From Paraburkholderia nodosa (GTDB taxonomy: Bacteria > Pseudomonadota > Gammaproteobacteria > Burkholderiales > Burkholderiaceae): a stretch of 64,000 nucleotides of DNA. The notes under the pieces are model-generated. The model searched no databases, had not been told where the DNA came from, and saw only the letters and a program-made list of their open reading frames with translations. Shown one piece after another: positions 52,383 to 60,737 of the stretch; the first letter of the stretch is position 1; every line of letters starts with the position of its first letter. The DNA lies in contig NZ_MCNV01000010.1 of assembly GCF_001718195.1 (NCBI RefSeq), forward strand, positions 226,155-290,154, read 5' to 3'. The position numbers were made by a program, and so were the translations under genes.

Positions 52383-54248
52383 ATGTCCCAGAACCCGAAT
52401 ATTGCTCCAGAAAGCTCCCAGAAAGCGCCACTTCCCGGCGAACCGATGTCGGGCGCCGACATCATCTTGCGCGTACTTAGCGAACAGGGTGTCGATACCG
52501 TGTTCGGCTATAGCGGCGGCGCGATCCTGCCGACCTACGACGCCGTGTTCCGTTTCAACGAACTGCACGCCGACAAGCCCGAGCGTCAGATCAACCTCGT
52601 CGTACCCGCCAACGAACAGACCGCCGGCTTCATGGCCGCGGGATACGCGCGCGCGAGCGGAAAGGTCGGTGTGTTCATGGTGACGTCCGGTCCCGGCGCG
52701 ATCAATGCGGTGACACCGATTGCCGATTGCAATGGCGACTCGGTCCCGGTGGTTCTCATCTGCGGGCAGGTGCCGCGTGCCGCGATTGGCAGCGACGCTT
52801 TCCAGGAAGCGCCGGTGTTCAACATCATGTCGGCGTGCGCCAAGCAGGTGTTTCTCGTTACCGACCCGGACAAGCTCGAACAAACGCTGCGCACGGCGTT
52901 CGAAGTCGCGCGCACCGGCCGTCCCGGGCCGGTTGTGGTGGATGTGCCCAAAGACATCCAGAACTGGACCGGCACCTGGCAGGGGCACGGCACGCTGGCG
53001 TTTCGCGGCTACTCCGACCGCCTTCGCAAGGTGGCGAAGGGAGCACGTCTCGAAGCGGGCAAGCGCGACGAATTCTTCGATCTGCTGGCGCAAAGCAAGC
53101 GCCCGCTGCTGTATGTGGGCGGGGGCGTCATTACCGCTGGCGCCACCGCGGAATTGCGCCTGTTCGCCGAGCGCTACCGCATTCCCGTGGTCAACACGTT
53201 GATGGGGCTCGGCACGATATCCGTGAAGCACGAATTGGGGCTCGGCATGCTGGGCATGCACGGCGCGGCTTGTGCGAACTACGCGGTGGAAGATTGCGAC
53301 TTCCTGATTGCCGTGGGCGCGCGATTCGATGATCGGGTCGCGGGTGGCCGCCCCCATGCATTTGCACCGCGAGCACGGTATGTCGCGCACGTCGATATCG
53401 ACGAAGCCGAAATCAACAAGGTGAAGCGCGCGCACTGGACTCATGTGGGCGACGCGAAAGACGCGTTGCTTTCGCTGATGCAACACGAAGCGCACGTGCA
53501 AGCGCCTTTGGCGTGGCTCGACCATATCAAGGAGCTGAAGCAGCGCTACGGCATGAATTATGACCGCGCGAGCCCGCTCGTTCAGCCGCAGTTCGTGGTG
53601 GAAAAGCTGAGCGAGATTACCGGCGGCCGGGCTATCGTCACCACGGGCGTGGGCCAGCACCAGATGTGGGCTGCGCAGTTTTTCGATTTCGTCGAGCCGC
53701 GCAGCTTTCTCACGTCGGGCAGCATGGGGACAATGGGCTTTGGCCTGCCCGCTGCAATCGGCGCCCAGATGGGACGCCCGGATGCCCTCGTGATCGACAT
53801 CGACGGTGACGGCAGCATGCGCATGAATATCGGCGATCTGGAGACCGCGACCACGTATGGCGTGCCGGTCAAAGTGCTGCTGTTCAACAATGTCGGTGAC
53901 GGGATGATCCGGCAGTGGCAACGTCTTTTCTACGACGGGCGCCTGTGCGTGAGCGACAAGTCGCTTCATCGAAAGGACTTTGTCATGGCCGCGCGTGCCG
54001 ACGGGTTCGAATTCGCGCAGCGCGTCGAGGTCCTGAGCGAAGTCGAGGAAGCACTCCGGGCTTTCGTGGCGTTCGACGGTCCGGCTTTCCTCGAAGTCAT
54101 GATCGATCAGGATGCCGATGTGTTTCCGATGGTTGGGCCCGGCATGAGCTATTCGGAGATGATCACCGGCCCGTTCATCCCGTCGAGGGATGGCGAGGAG
54201 TCGGGGGGCGCGCGTGCAGGTCATCAAGCGGCTTCTGACATGTTCTAG
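52383..54248 (+). CDS. Acetolactate-synthase-like thiamine diphosphate enzyme (large subunit type)
   Basis: A 621-residue ThDP enzyme. The catalytic Glu is in PANEQTAGFMAAGYARASG, the ThDP-binding motif runs from GDGSMRMNIGDLE to NN about 30 residues later, and a FAD-type middle domain contains MGLGTISVKHELGLGMLGMHG. This is the architecture of acetolactate synthase (IlvB). The region after NN reads VGDGMIRQWQ where IlvB usually has .YLGMVRQWQ, and no small regulatory subunit gene (ilvN) follows. It could be a catabolic acetolactate synthase or another 2-oxoacid carboligase. No clear ribosome-binding site precedes the ATG. A DsbA-like gene comes next after about 190 bases. Confidence 0.85.
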   Translation: MSQNPNIAPESSQKAPLPGEPMSGADIILRVLSEQGVDTVFGYSGGAILPTYDAVFRFNELHADKPERQINLVVPANEQTAGFMAAGYARASGKVGVFMVTSGPGAINAVTPIADCNGDSVPVVLICGQVPRAAIGSDAFQEAPVFNIMSACAKQVFLVTDPDKLEQTLRTAFEVARTGRPGPVVVDVPKDIQNWTGTWQGHGTLAFRGYSDRLRKVAKGARLEAGKRDEFFDLLAQSKRPLLYVGGGVITAGATAELRLFAERYRIPVVNTLMGLGTISVKHELGLGMLGMHGAACANYAVEDCDFLIAVGARFDDRVAGGRPHAFAPRARYVAHVDIDEAEINKVKRAHWTHVGDAKDALLSLMQHEAHVQAPLAWLDHIKELKQRYGMNYDRASPLVQPQFVVEKLSEITGGRAIVTTGVGQHQMWAAQFFDFVEPRSFLTSGSMGTMGFGLPAAIGAQMGRPDALVIDIDGDGSMRMNIGDLETATTYGVPVKVLLFNNVGDGMIRQWQRLFYDGRLCVSDKSLHRKDFVMAARADGFEFAQRVEVLSEVEEALRAFVAFDGPAFLEVMIDQDADVFPMVGPGMSYSEMITGPFIPSRDGEESGGARAGHQAASDMF

Positions 54249-54434
54249 GCCAGCATGGCAACGCCACTCTGCTTGTGAAGAGCCTTTCGTCTTTCCGCCA
54301 TGTAACAAAAGAAGTTCTGGCTACGGCGTTTATCGAGTGAGGCCAGAAACCTATAGTCACTCTGATGGCTGGGAGCGATGCGGGGCATGGGGTCCTGCGG
54401 GCCCCGCGTTGTCTCTTCACTTGAGCGAGCAAGA

Positions 54435-55076
54435 ATGAAATTGATCTATGTTGGCGATCCGATGTGTTCGTGGTGCTATGGCTTTGGCAAAGAGCTGTCG
54501 GCGCTCGTCGCGCGCGTGCCGGACCTGAAACTGGAAATCGTGGTCGGCGGTATTCGCGCCGGGGCGACCGATGTTCTCGATGCGACCGGCAAGCGTTTCC
54601 GGTTGCAGCACTGGCAGCGCGTCGAAGCACTGAGCGGCTTGCCGTTCAACCGCGAAGCGTTCATGGCGCGTGAGGGGTTCGTCTACGATACCGAGCCGAT
54701 TTGCCGTGCCGTTGTAGCGGCGCGCCGCTTCGCCAGTGGCGACGCCTTGCTTTCGGTGTTCCGTGCGCTTCAGAACGGCTTCTACGTGCAAGGGCTGGAT
54801 ACGACCGACGGTCGCGTGCTGAGCGATATCGCCGTGACCGCGCTGGATGCTGTAGGCGTTCAGGTAAGTGCCGACGCGTTCTACCAGGCGTGGGAAGCAG
54901 CGGAAACGCAGGAAGAAACGCAGCGCGATTTCGCCCGTGCGCGAGCGCTTGGCGTCGCGTCGTTCCCGACCTTGATGCTTGAAGAACAAGGCCGGACGTA
55001 CGCCGTGCATTCGGGCTATGCGAGCGTCAACGTACTCGAAGAAAGGCTCAATGAGATCGAGGGGCCGCTTGCCTGA
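54435..55076 (+). CDS. DsbA family protein (FrnE-like thioredoxin fold)
   Basis: A 213-residue protein with a thioredoxin-like CSWC at residues 11-14 in YVGDPMCSWCYGF, and the conserved cis-Pro region in GVASFPTLML. There is no signal peptide, so it is a cytoplasmic FrnE-type oxidoreductase or isomerase rather than periplasmic DsbA. The frame begins at 54378; the ATG at 54435 places the fold start correctly. The physiological partner is unknown. Confidence 0.88.
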   Translation: MKLIYVGDPMCSWCYGFGKELSALVARVPDLKLEIVVGGIRAGATDVLDATGKRFRLQHWQRVEALSGLPFNREAFMAREGFVYDTEPICRAVVAARRFASGDALLSVFRALQNGFYVQGLDTTDGRVLSDIAVTALDAVGVQVSADAFYQAWEAAETQEETQRDFARARALGVASFPTLMLEEQGRTYAVHSGYASVNVLEERLNEIEGPLA

Positions 55077-55177
55077 TCGTTTTGATCCGGGTTGTTCGAA
55101 GCGAGGCTGCGCAAGCGATTGCGCAGCCCGCTTCGAATTGACGGACCGAGTCGGGAATCAATAAGGAGTGTGATGCA

Positions 55178-55540
55178 ATGAACGACAGCAACGAAATCGT
55201 CGAACTCGTGCAGCGCTATTTCGATGCCACCTGGCGCGGCGATGTGGAACAGCTGAGAAAGGTGTTCGACGCGCGCGCGATCGTGGCGGGGGAGGTGAAT
55301 GGCCAGCCCTACTACAAGACGATCGACGAGTATCTTGCGGGTGTGGCAATCAGGAAATCGCCGGCCGAATTGGGCGAACGGGTCGAAACAGAACTGCTGA
55401 TGCTCGATGTCCAGCAGAACATCGCGACGGCGAAACTGCATGCGCGCATGCTGGGTTTCAATTACTACAATTATTTTTCGATCATGCGCCAGCGCGACAG
55501 ATGGCTCGTCATCACGAAGACGCTGACTAACGTGCAATAA
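55178..55540 (+). CDS. Lumazine-binding/NTF2-like small protein
   Basis: A 120-residue protein with the NTF2-like start IVELVQRYFDATWRGDVEQLRKVF and a C-terminal strand YFSIMRQRDRWLVITKTL. It resembles the putative lumazine-binding subfamily. An AAGGAGTG site precedes the ATG. It is convergent with the SDR gene, 65 bases away. Function is not established. Confidence 0.82.
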   Translation: MNDSNEIVELVQRYFDATWRGDVEQLRKVFDARAIVAGEVNGQPYYKTIDEYLAGVAIRKSPAELGERVETELLMLDVQQNIATAKLHARMLGFNYYNYFSIMRQRDRWLVITKTLTNVQ

Positions 55541-55605
55541 GCGGCCGCCACGCGCCCGCGCCCCGGCGAGCCATCGAGGCCGGGGCGCGGGCAATGCTCA
55601 ACCGC

Positions 55606-56313
55606 TTAGTGACCTGCGCTCTGGCCGCCGTCCACGTGCAGGATCTCGCCGGTCACGAACGGTGCCGAGTCGAGATAGAGGATGGCGTTGACGATGTCGC
55701 TCATTTCGCCCATGTGACCGACCGGATGCATCGCGCCGAGCGCGGCGTGCGTTTCGGGAGCATGCATCGGCGACTTGATGATCCCAGGCGAAACCGCGTT
55801 GGCACGAATGCCCGCGCGCGCATATTCGATTGCGAGCGAGCGCGTCGCAGCGTTCAAACCACCCTTGGTGAGCGAGGCAAGAACGGACGGGACTTTGCTG
55901 TTCGCCTTGTCGGCAAGCGTGGTGGTGACGTTCACCACGTGGCCGCTGCCGTGCTTCTGCATCGCTTCAATCGCATATTGCGTGATGTGGAAGAAGCCGT
56001 TCAGGTTGACGTTCAGGATTGCGGCGTAGTCGTCGGCGGTGTACTGCGTGAAGGGCTTCGCAATGAAAATGCCCGCGTTGTTAACGAGCGTATCGACACG
56101 GCCGAAGTGCTCGATGGCGGCGTCCACCACGCGGCGAGCCGTGGCGGCGTCGCCGATGTCGCCGGCCACGGCGACATAGTCGGCCTCAGCGGCCGGCGTG
56201 ATGGAGCGGGCCGTGGCGACCACGCGATGGCCCTGCGCGCGGAAGGCCTTGACGGTTTCGGCGCCGATGCCTTGCGATGCTCCGGTGACGATGACGACCC
56301 TGGAAGTGCTCAT
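55606..56313 (-). CDS. Second short-chain dehydrogenase-like protein lacking the catalytic Tyr
   Basis: A 235-residue Rossmann protein with TGASQGIG and NNAG. As in its close relative at 18205-18915, the YxxxK tyrosine position is alanine (ASLTKGG), while lysine and the rest of the fold are conserved. The two share stretches such as NAVSPGIIKSPMHAPETHAA and GHMGEMSDIVNAILYLDS. The frame runs to 56487, but the ATG at 56313 opens the fold. A GlxA regulator gene lies upstream on the same strand, about 170 bases away. Confidence 0.85.
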   Translation of the reverse strand: MSTSRVVIVTGASQGIGAETVKAFRAQGHRVVATARSITPAAEADYVAVAGDIGDAATARRVVDAAIEHFGRVDTLVNNAGIFIAKPFTQYTADDYAAILNVNLNGFFHITQYAIEAMQKHGSGHVVNVTTTLADKANSKVPSVLASLTKGGLNAATRSLAIEYARAGIRANAVSPGIIKSPMHAPETHAALGAMHPVGHMGEMSDIVNAILYLDSAPFVTGEILHVDGGQSAGH

Positions 56314-56487
56314 TGTGTGTCTCATAGTATGGGTAAGTCGGCCGGGTGGCCGTTCGAATCGATGGATCCGATGGAGAACCACTGTAGGCGTATCCGTTGC
56401 GAGTGCGAACACACACCATGGACAAAGAGTCTTGCGCCACGAGAACAAATCGCGGCGGGATGGCGGGGCTGCGCTCGTGGCGATCAC

Positions 56488-57450
56488 TCAGGCAGCTGCC
56501 TCGGTCGTGTGGGACTGTTGGCGGTATTGCCGGGGAGTGAGCTTGAGGCGCCGCTGAAACACCATGCGCATGTGCGCGGCGTTATGAAAGCCACAGTCGA
56601 ACGCGACGGTTTTCATCGGAACGTTGCGCTCCTCCAATAGCCGCTTTGCGGCACCCACACGAACCTGGTCCACGAATGCGGAAGGGGTCGTGTGGAGATA
56701 CTTCGCGAAGATTCTCGACAGCGTGCGCCGGCTCACGTAGACCGCCTCGGCGAGCTGCTCTATCGAAAGCACATCGGAAAGATGGTCGTCGATATGGCGA
56801 TGTACTTTTCCGATAATCGAACTTTCATCGCCTGGAGGCGCAACGTAAGGATGACGTTGGTAGGGCTCGCTTTGCAGCTTGGCGCCGAGACGTCTTGCCA
56901 CCTGTTCGGCGAGCTTCTGGCCCCAGTCTTGCGCGACGAGCGCGAGGCCCAGATCGAGTCCGGCGGTCGTGCCGGCAGACGAAATCAGGCGTCCATCGCG
57001 AATCAGGTTCTTGTCAGGACGTATGCGGGCACGCGGGAATTCGCCGGCCATACGGCTCGCGTCGGTCCAGCGCGTGGCAATCTCCCTGCCATCGAGCAGA
57101 CCGGCGCGCCCGAGCAGCCATGCGCCGTTGCAGACGCAGCCGTATCGCTTCGACTCGAGTGCGCGGCGCCGCAGCCAGTCCAGGAAATCCGGTCTCGGCC
57201 CGTCGTGCGTGGCGTGTGCGGAGCCTGTCACCAGCAGCACGTCGATGTTCGCGCGAAAGTCCCCATAGACCCACGGCACGCAAAGCTGCATCGCGTTCGA
57301 GCAGGCGACCGCGCCTGCGTGCTCGCCAACGAGGGGCACCTGATACTGGCGCGTCTCGCCGAGCAAACGGTTCGCTTCGCAGAACACGTCGAGCAGGCCT
57401 GCGATATCCATGGCCTGTACACCGTCAAGCACCACAATAGCGACTTTCAT
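56488..57450 (-). CDS. GlxA family transcriptional regulator (DJ-1/PfpI + AraC HTH)
   Basis: A 320-residue regulator, closest in the window to the one at 29537. The nucleophile elbow reads CVCNGAW with the cysteine, and the AraC HTH pair is SIEQLAEAVYVSRRTLSRIF and KTVAFDCGFHNAAHMRMVFQRR. The ATG at 57450 starts MKVAIVVLDGVQAMD; a GTG at 57459 is possible. It probably controls the SDR gene downstream. Confidence 0.92.
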   Translation of the reverse strand: MKVAIVVLDGVQAMDIAGLLDVFCEANRLLGETRQYQVPLVGEHAGAVACSNAMQLCVPWVYGDFRANIDVLLVTGSAHATHDGPRPDFLDWLRRRALESKRYGCVCNGAWLLGRAGLLDGREIATRWTDASRMAGEFPRARIRPDKNLIRDGRLISSAGTTAGLDLGLALVAQDWGQKLAEQVARRLGAKLQSEPYQRHPYVAPPGDESSIIGKVHRHIDDHLSDVLSIEQLAEAVYVSRRTLSRIFAKYLHTTPSAFVDQVRVGAAKRLLEERNVPMKTVAFDCGFHNAAHMRMVFQRRLKLTPRQYRQQSHTTEAAA

Positions 57451-57779
57451 TTTGCACACCCAACCTGAGCAGTGATCCCGATAGCGCGATGGCCCACTGG
57501 AAAAAGGTTAGGCGTGCAGCGCCAGGCTGACCATTCTCCGAATGGCTGAAGCTGCATCTTGCCGGCATGTGGTCCCTCATACGCAGGGATGAGCCGCGTA
57601 GGTCCCAGGCGTGGTACGCGAAAAAGAGCGAGGCTGAAAAGTATGATTTATGTGGGTGCCTGCTTCAAAGGAAGTCATCGCCCACGGTGTGCAAGCGGTG
57701 GCGATAAGTCTTGCTATTGCTTACCATATGGCGAGCATCGGCACTTTTTCGCCATCACGAACTTTTCGAAGATCGAGCG
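57451..57779. other. Intergenic region upstream of the FixJ-like regulator
   Basis: About 330 bases between divergently transcribed genes. No intact gene, tRNA or clear operator seen. Confidence 0.4.
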
Positions 57780-58439
57780 ATGAAACACGATAGCGTTGGG
57801 ACGCGAAGTGAACAACTACCGGACTCGCTCGTGTACGTGATCGACGACGACGAGTCCATTCGTGGTGCGCTGACCAGTCTGCTCATGTCAGTGGGCATCG
57901 AGGTGCGGGCGTTCGAATCGGCTGACGAATTTCTCGCCGTGCAAATGCCGGACGTGCCGAGCTGCCTCATTCTCGACATCCGGTTACGCGGCGAGAGCGG
58001 CCTCACGCTTCAGCAGGAAGCCTTCAAGGAGAGCATTCGATTTCCCATCGTCTTCCTGACGGGACATGGCGATATCGGCATGACCGTCAAGGCGATGAAA
58101 GCGGGCGCTTTCGATTTCATGACGAAGCCATTCAAGGACCAGGATCTGCTCGACACGATCGCCGCCGCGCTCAAACGCGATGGCGAATTGCGGCGCCAGG
58201 CGAGGCTCGTCGCGGGTATTCGTCAAGCATACGATTCGCTCACGGCGCGCGAGCGCGAAGTCATCGGTCTGGTCTCGGAAGGTCTGTTGAACAAGCAGAT
58301 CGCGGACCTGCTGTGCCTGAGCGAGGTCACGGTCAAGATCCATCGGGCCCAGGCCATGCACAAACTCAATGCGCGCTCCGTGGCCGAACTCATCAAGAAG
58401 TTGCAGCAGGTGCAGCCGGCTCCGCAGAGCGCCAGATAG
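57780..58439 (+). CDS. FixJ/NarL-type response regulator
   Basis: A 219-residue two-domain regulator. The receiver begins VYVIDDDESIRGAL with the acidic pair, the phospho-acceptor Asp is in CLILDIRLRGESG, and the conserved Thr and Lys are in FLTGHGD and TKPFKDQ. The C-terminal LuxR-type HTH is LTAREREVIGLVSEGLLNKQIADLLCLSEVTVKIHR. No sensor kinase is adjacent; a kinase remnant of the matching type lies at 37240. The upstream frame to 57711 is not conserved. A single-domain regulator follows. Confidence 0.93.
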   Translation: MKHDSVGTRSEQLPDSLVYVIDDDESIRGALTSLLMSVGIEVRAFESADEFLAVQMPDVPSCLILDIRLRGESGLTLQQEAFKESIRFPIVFLTGHGDIGMTVKAMKAGAFDFMTKPFKDQDLLDTIAAALKRDGELRRQARLVAGIRQAYDSLTAREREVIGLVSEGLLNKQIADLLCLSEVTVKIHRAQAMHKLNARSVAELIKKLQQVQPAPQSAR

Positions 58440-58594
58440 GCATTTTGCATTCGCTGCGCCATGGCTGCCTGCGTCGGCGCACGGATCTCGCCCCGCTAAT
58501 ACGCACTGTCACAAGAATCATCCGATAGTGTGATTGCTGCCCCCTCGGCGCGCCTGTACTTTGCAGAAAGATTCTACCTTTCTGCCTCATTTCG

Positions 58595-58990
58595 ATGGCC
58601 ACCGGACCCCAGATAAAACCAGCGCGGCCGCCTGCGACGATCGGCATGGTGGACGACGATGAATCCGTCCGGATGGCGCTGTCCAGTTCGCTGCGTTCGG
58701 CAAGCTGGAACGTGATCGACTACGCATCCGCACACCATCTTCTGGACGATACGCGCCGCTCGACACTGAAACTCGTCGTCGCCGATATCCAGATGCCGGG
58801 CATGGACGGCTTTGCGCTGCTCGAGTCGATCAAGCGATGGAAGCGTCCCATCCCCGTCATTTTCGTGACGGCGTATGTGACCGAGGACGTGCGCGAGCGC
58901 GCAAAAAATAACGGCGCCGCCGGTTTTTTTTCGAAGCCCGTGGATGACGCAGGACTTCTCGCACGGATTAGTGAATTGCTGAAAAAGTGA
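58595..58990 (+). CDS. Single-domain response regulator
   Basis: A 131-residue receiver without output domain. IGMVDDDESVRMAL, the phospho-acceptor Asp in VVADIQMPGMDG, VTAY and SKPVDDAG are all in place. Such proteins often work in phosphorelays or quench a FixJ partner. It follows the FixJ-like gene after 155 bases. Confidence 0.9.
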   Translation: MATGPQIKPARPPATIGMVDDDESVRMALSSSLRSASWNVIDYASAHHLLDDTRRSTLKLVVADIQMPGMDGFALLESIKRWKRPIPVIFVTAYVTEDVRERAKNNGAAGFFSKPVDDAGLLARISELLKK

Positions 58991-59191
58991 TGCGGCCGAA
59001 CGCCTGAAATTCGGGCGCTGCCGGGCCTGGCGAAACGGCGGCTATGCCGGCCGCCCATGCAGGCCATCCGGATGTATTAGACGCGCACGCGGCTGCATAG
59101 GACATCACACCACATCGGACGATACCGTCGCGCGGCTTGCGCGCCTACGCTTTGAATCGTCGGGCAGGGCAAAACACTTGTGAGGTGCGAG

Positions 59192-60166
59192 ATGGATCAG
59201 CTTTACATGTTGCGTGCATTCGTCGCCGCTGCGCGGTATCAGAGTTTCAGCAAGGCCGCCGAGTCATTGAATGTGACGACTGGGTCCGTGTCGAAAGCGA
59301 TCGCAAAGCTCGAAGAATGCGTCCAGACGCGAGTCTTGCTCAGGACTACGCGGTCCGTTTCCTTGACGGACGCCGCGCAATCGTACTACCTGATTTGCTG
59401 CCGTCTGCTCGAAGAACTGGACGAAGCGAATCGGCGCATTGCGATGGAGCACGAGGTCAATGGCGGAAAGTTGCGGCTCGTCGTGCACCCCACACTGGTG
59501 AACGGCGCGTTTTCGCGGTTGATGCGGCGCTATCGCGCCATCGCTCCTCATGTGAGTCTGGTGGTTTCCGTTGAGGACCACGTCACGAATCTGTTCGACG
59601 GCCGTTTCGATATCGCCATTCTTCCGCCTCAGCTCGTCGAGCAGTCCACCGTGATTCGCCGCACGCTATTGCGCTCGCCACGCATTCTCGTAGCCGCGCC
59701 CGCGTATCTCGAGCAATACGGTGTGCCGGAATCCACTGCGGAGCTCCCCAACCATTTTCTGCTCGTCGATCCGGAAACGAGAAAGAAGAGTGCGGACTTC
59801 ATCGAACTTCATGAGGGCGGCCGGAAAGTGAGTATTTCGCCCAATTCGTCGATGGAAGGCAACGACGTGCTGCTGCGCGCGGCAGCGCTCGACGGCACCG
59901 GCATTGCCACGCTGCCTGAAACCATGATTCGCGAAGATATCGATATGGGACATCTCGTGCACGTCCTGCCGGAATGTACGGCATCCGATAGCCGCGTTGA
60001 ACTATGCCTTTTTTATGCTCACCGTGAACTGATCCCGGCACGGCTCAGAATGTTCGTCGACTTTTGCATCGAGTTCTTTCGGGCGCCTGCGAAGGCGGGT
60101 ACCGATGACGTCATACGCATACCGCAATCGATGAAGCGAAGTGAAGCTCTCGCGATGATGTCGTGA
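59192..60166 (+). CDS. LysR family transcriptional regulator
   Basis: A 324-residue LysR protein with HTH QSFSKAAESLNVTTGSVSKAIAKLE. A GAGGTG site lies four bases before the ATG at 59192. The effector domain follows from GGKLRLVVHPTLVNG. The C-terminus is about 25 residues longer than usual. The gene stands alone, so its targets are not evident. Confidence 0.92.
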   Translation: MDQLYMLRAFVAAARYQSFSKAAESLNVTTGSVSKAIAKLEECVQTRVLLRTTRSVSLTDAAQSYYLICCRLLEELDEANRRIAMEHEVNGGKLRLVVHPTLVNGAFSRLMRRYRAIAPHVSLVVSVEDHVTNLFDGRFDIAILPPQLVEQSTVIRRTLLRSPRILVAAPAYLEQYGVPESTAELPNHFLLVDPETRKKSADFIELHEGGRKVSISPNSSMEGNDVLLRAAALDGTGIATLPETMIREDIDMGHLVHVLPECTASDSRVELCLFYAHRELIPARLRMFVDFCIEFFRAPAKAGTDDVIRIPQSMKRSEALAMMS

Positions 60167-60504
60167 CGGCTTGCCGCGAGAGGCAAACGAATTCGTTCTA
60201 CGCCGAAGAGGTAGCGATGTCTTACGTATTGCACAACTGGATATTCGTTGGCAGTACTGCTTATGACGAATACACCTTCGTTCCCTGGCTCAACAGGAAT
60301 GTCTATCGCCGCACGGTGGATTTGAGCCGTGTTTGTCTGCTGTGAGCGTCCGCATGTTGTGCGCGAGCCGGATTCTCGATACTCCCATGGAATGGAAGGA
60401 TCATTCCCGCGGTTGCAGGATTCTCTTGAGTAGTGAAAGTGATTAATCTGGCCAGGCTGTTTCCCCGGAGGCGTCGCCTCCATCACCTTGCTAGAGAGAT
60501 TGAA
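60167..60504. other. Intergenic region with one weak small frame
   Basis: No gene of known type. A 42-codon frame at 60217 is listed separately with low confidence. Confidence 0.4.
60217..60345 (+). CDS. Possible small protein of 42 residues
   Basis: The ATG at 60217 has a GAAGAGGT site about six bases upstream. The product is Tyr/Trp-rich (MSYVLHNWIFVGSTAYDEY at the start) and resembles nothing I know. It may be spurious. Confidence 0.22.
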   Translation: MSYVLHNWIFVGSTAYDEYTFVPWLNRNVYRRTVDLSRVCLL

Positions 60505-60732
60505 ATGAAATTGCTTACTGCTGTCCTCTTCGCCTGTTCGCTGTCGGCCAGCTTCGCTGTCCATGCCGAATCCGTCGCTCCCGCGCAGACGGATGCTCAA
60601 CAAACGGCCCAGACCAATACGTCCCGGGCGAATACGTATCAGGCGCCGCAGCGTCCGGCCAAGACGCAGGCACGGGACGCCAAGACCTGTGTGGGCCCGG
60701 CGAGTTTCTGCAACCTGTTCTTTGGCAGTTAA
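60505..60732 (+). CDS. Small secreted protein ending in CVGPASFCN motif
   Basis: A 75-residue protein with an N-terminal signal peptide of about 21 residues (LLTAVLFACSLSASFAVHA). The mature part is Gln/Thr-rich and disordered-looking, ending in TCVGPASFCNLFFGS with two cysteines that could form a disulphide in the periplasm. GAGAGATT lies before the ATG; the frame opens earlier at 60433. I do not recognise a named family. Confidence 0.7.
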   Translation: MKLLTAVLFACSLSASFAVHAESVAPAQTDAQQTAQTNTSRANTYQAPQRPAKTQARDAKTCVGPASFCNLFFGS

Positions 60733-60737
60733 GGTCG

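Noticed and set aside
52179..54308. A 709-codon open frame on the minus strand
   Set aside because: Antisense to the acetolactate-synthase-like gene, whose motifs are unmistakable; the reverse product is His/Arg-rich and has no domain.
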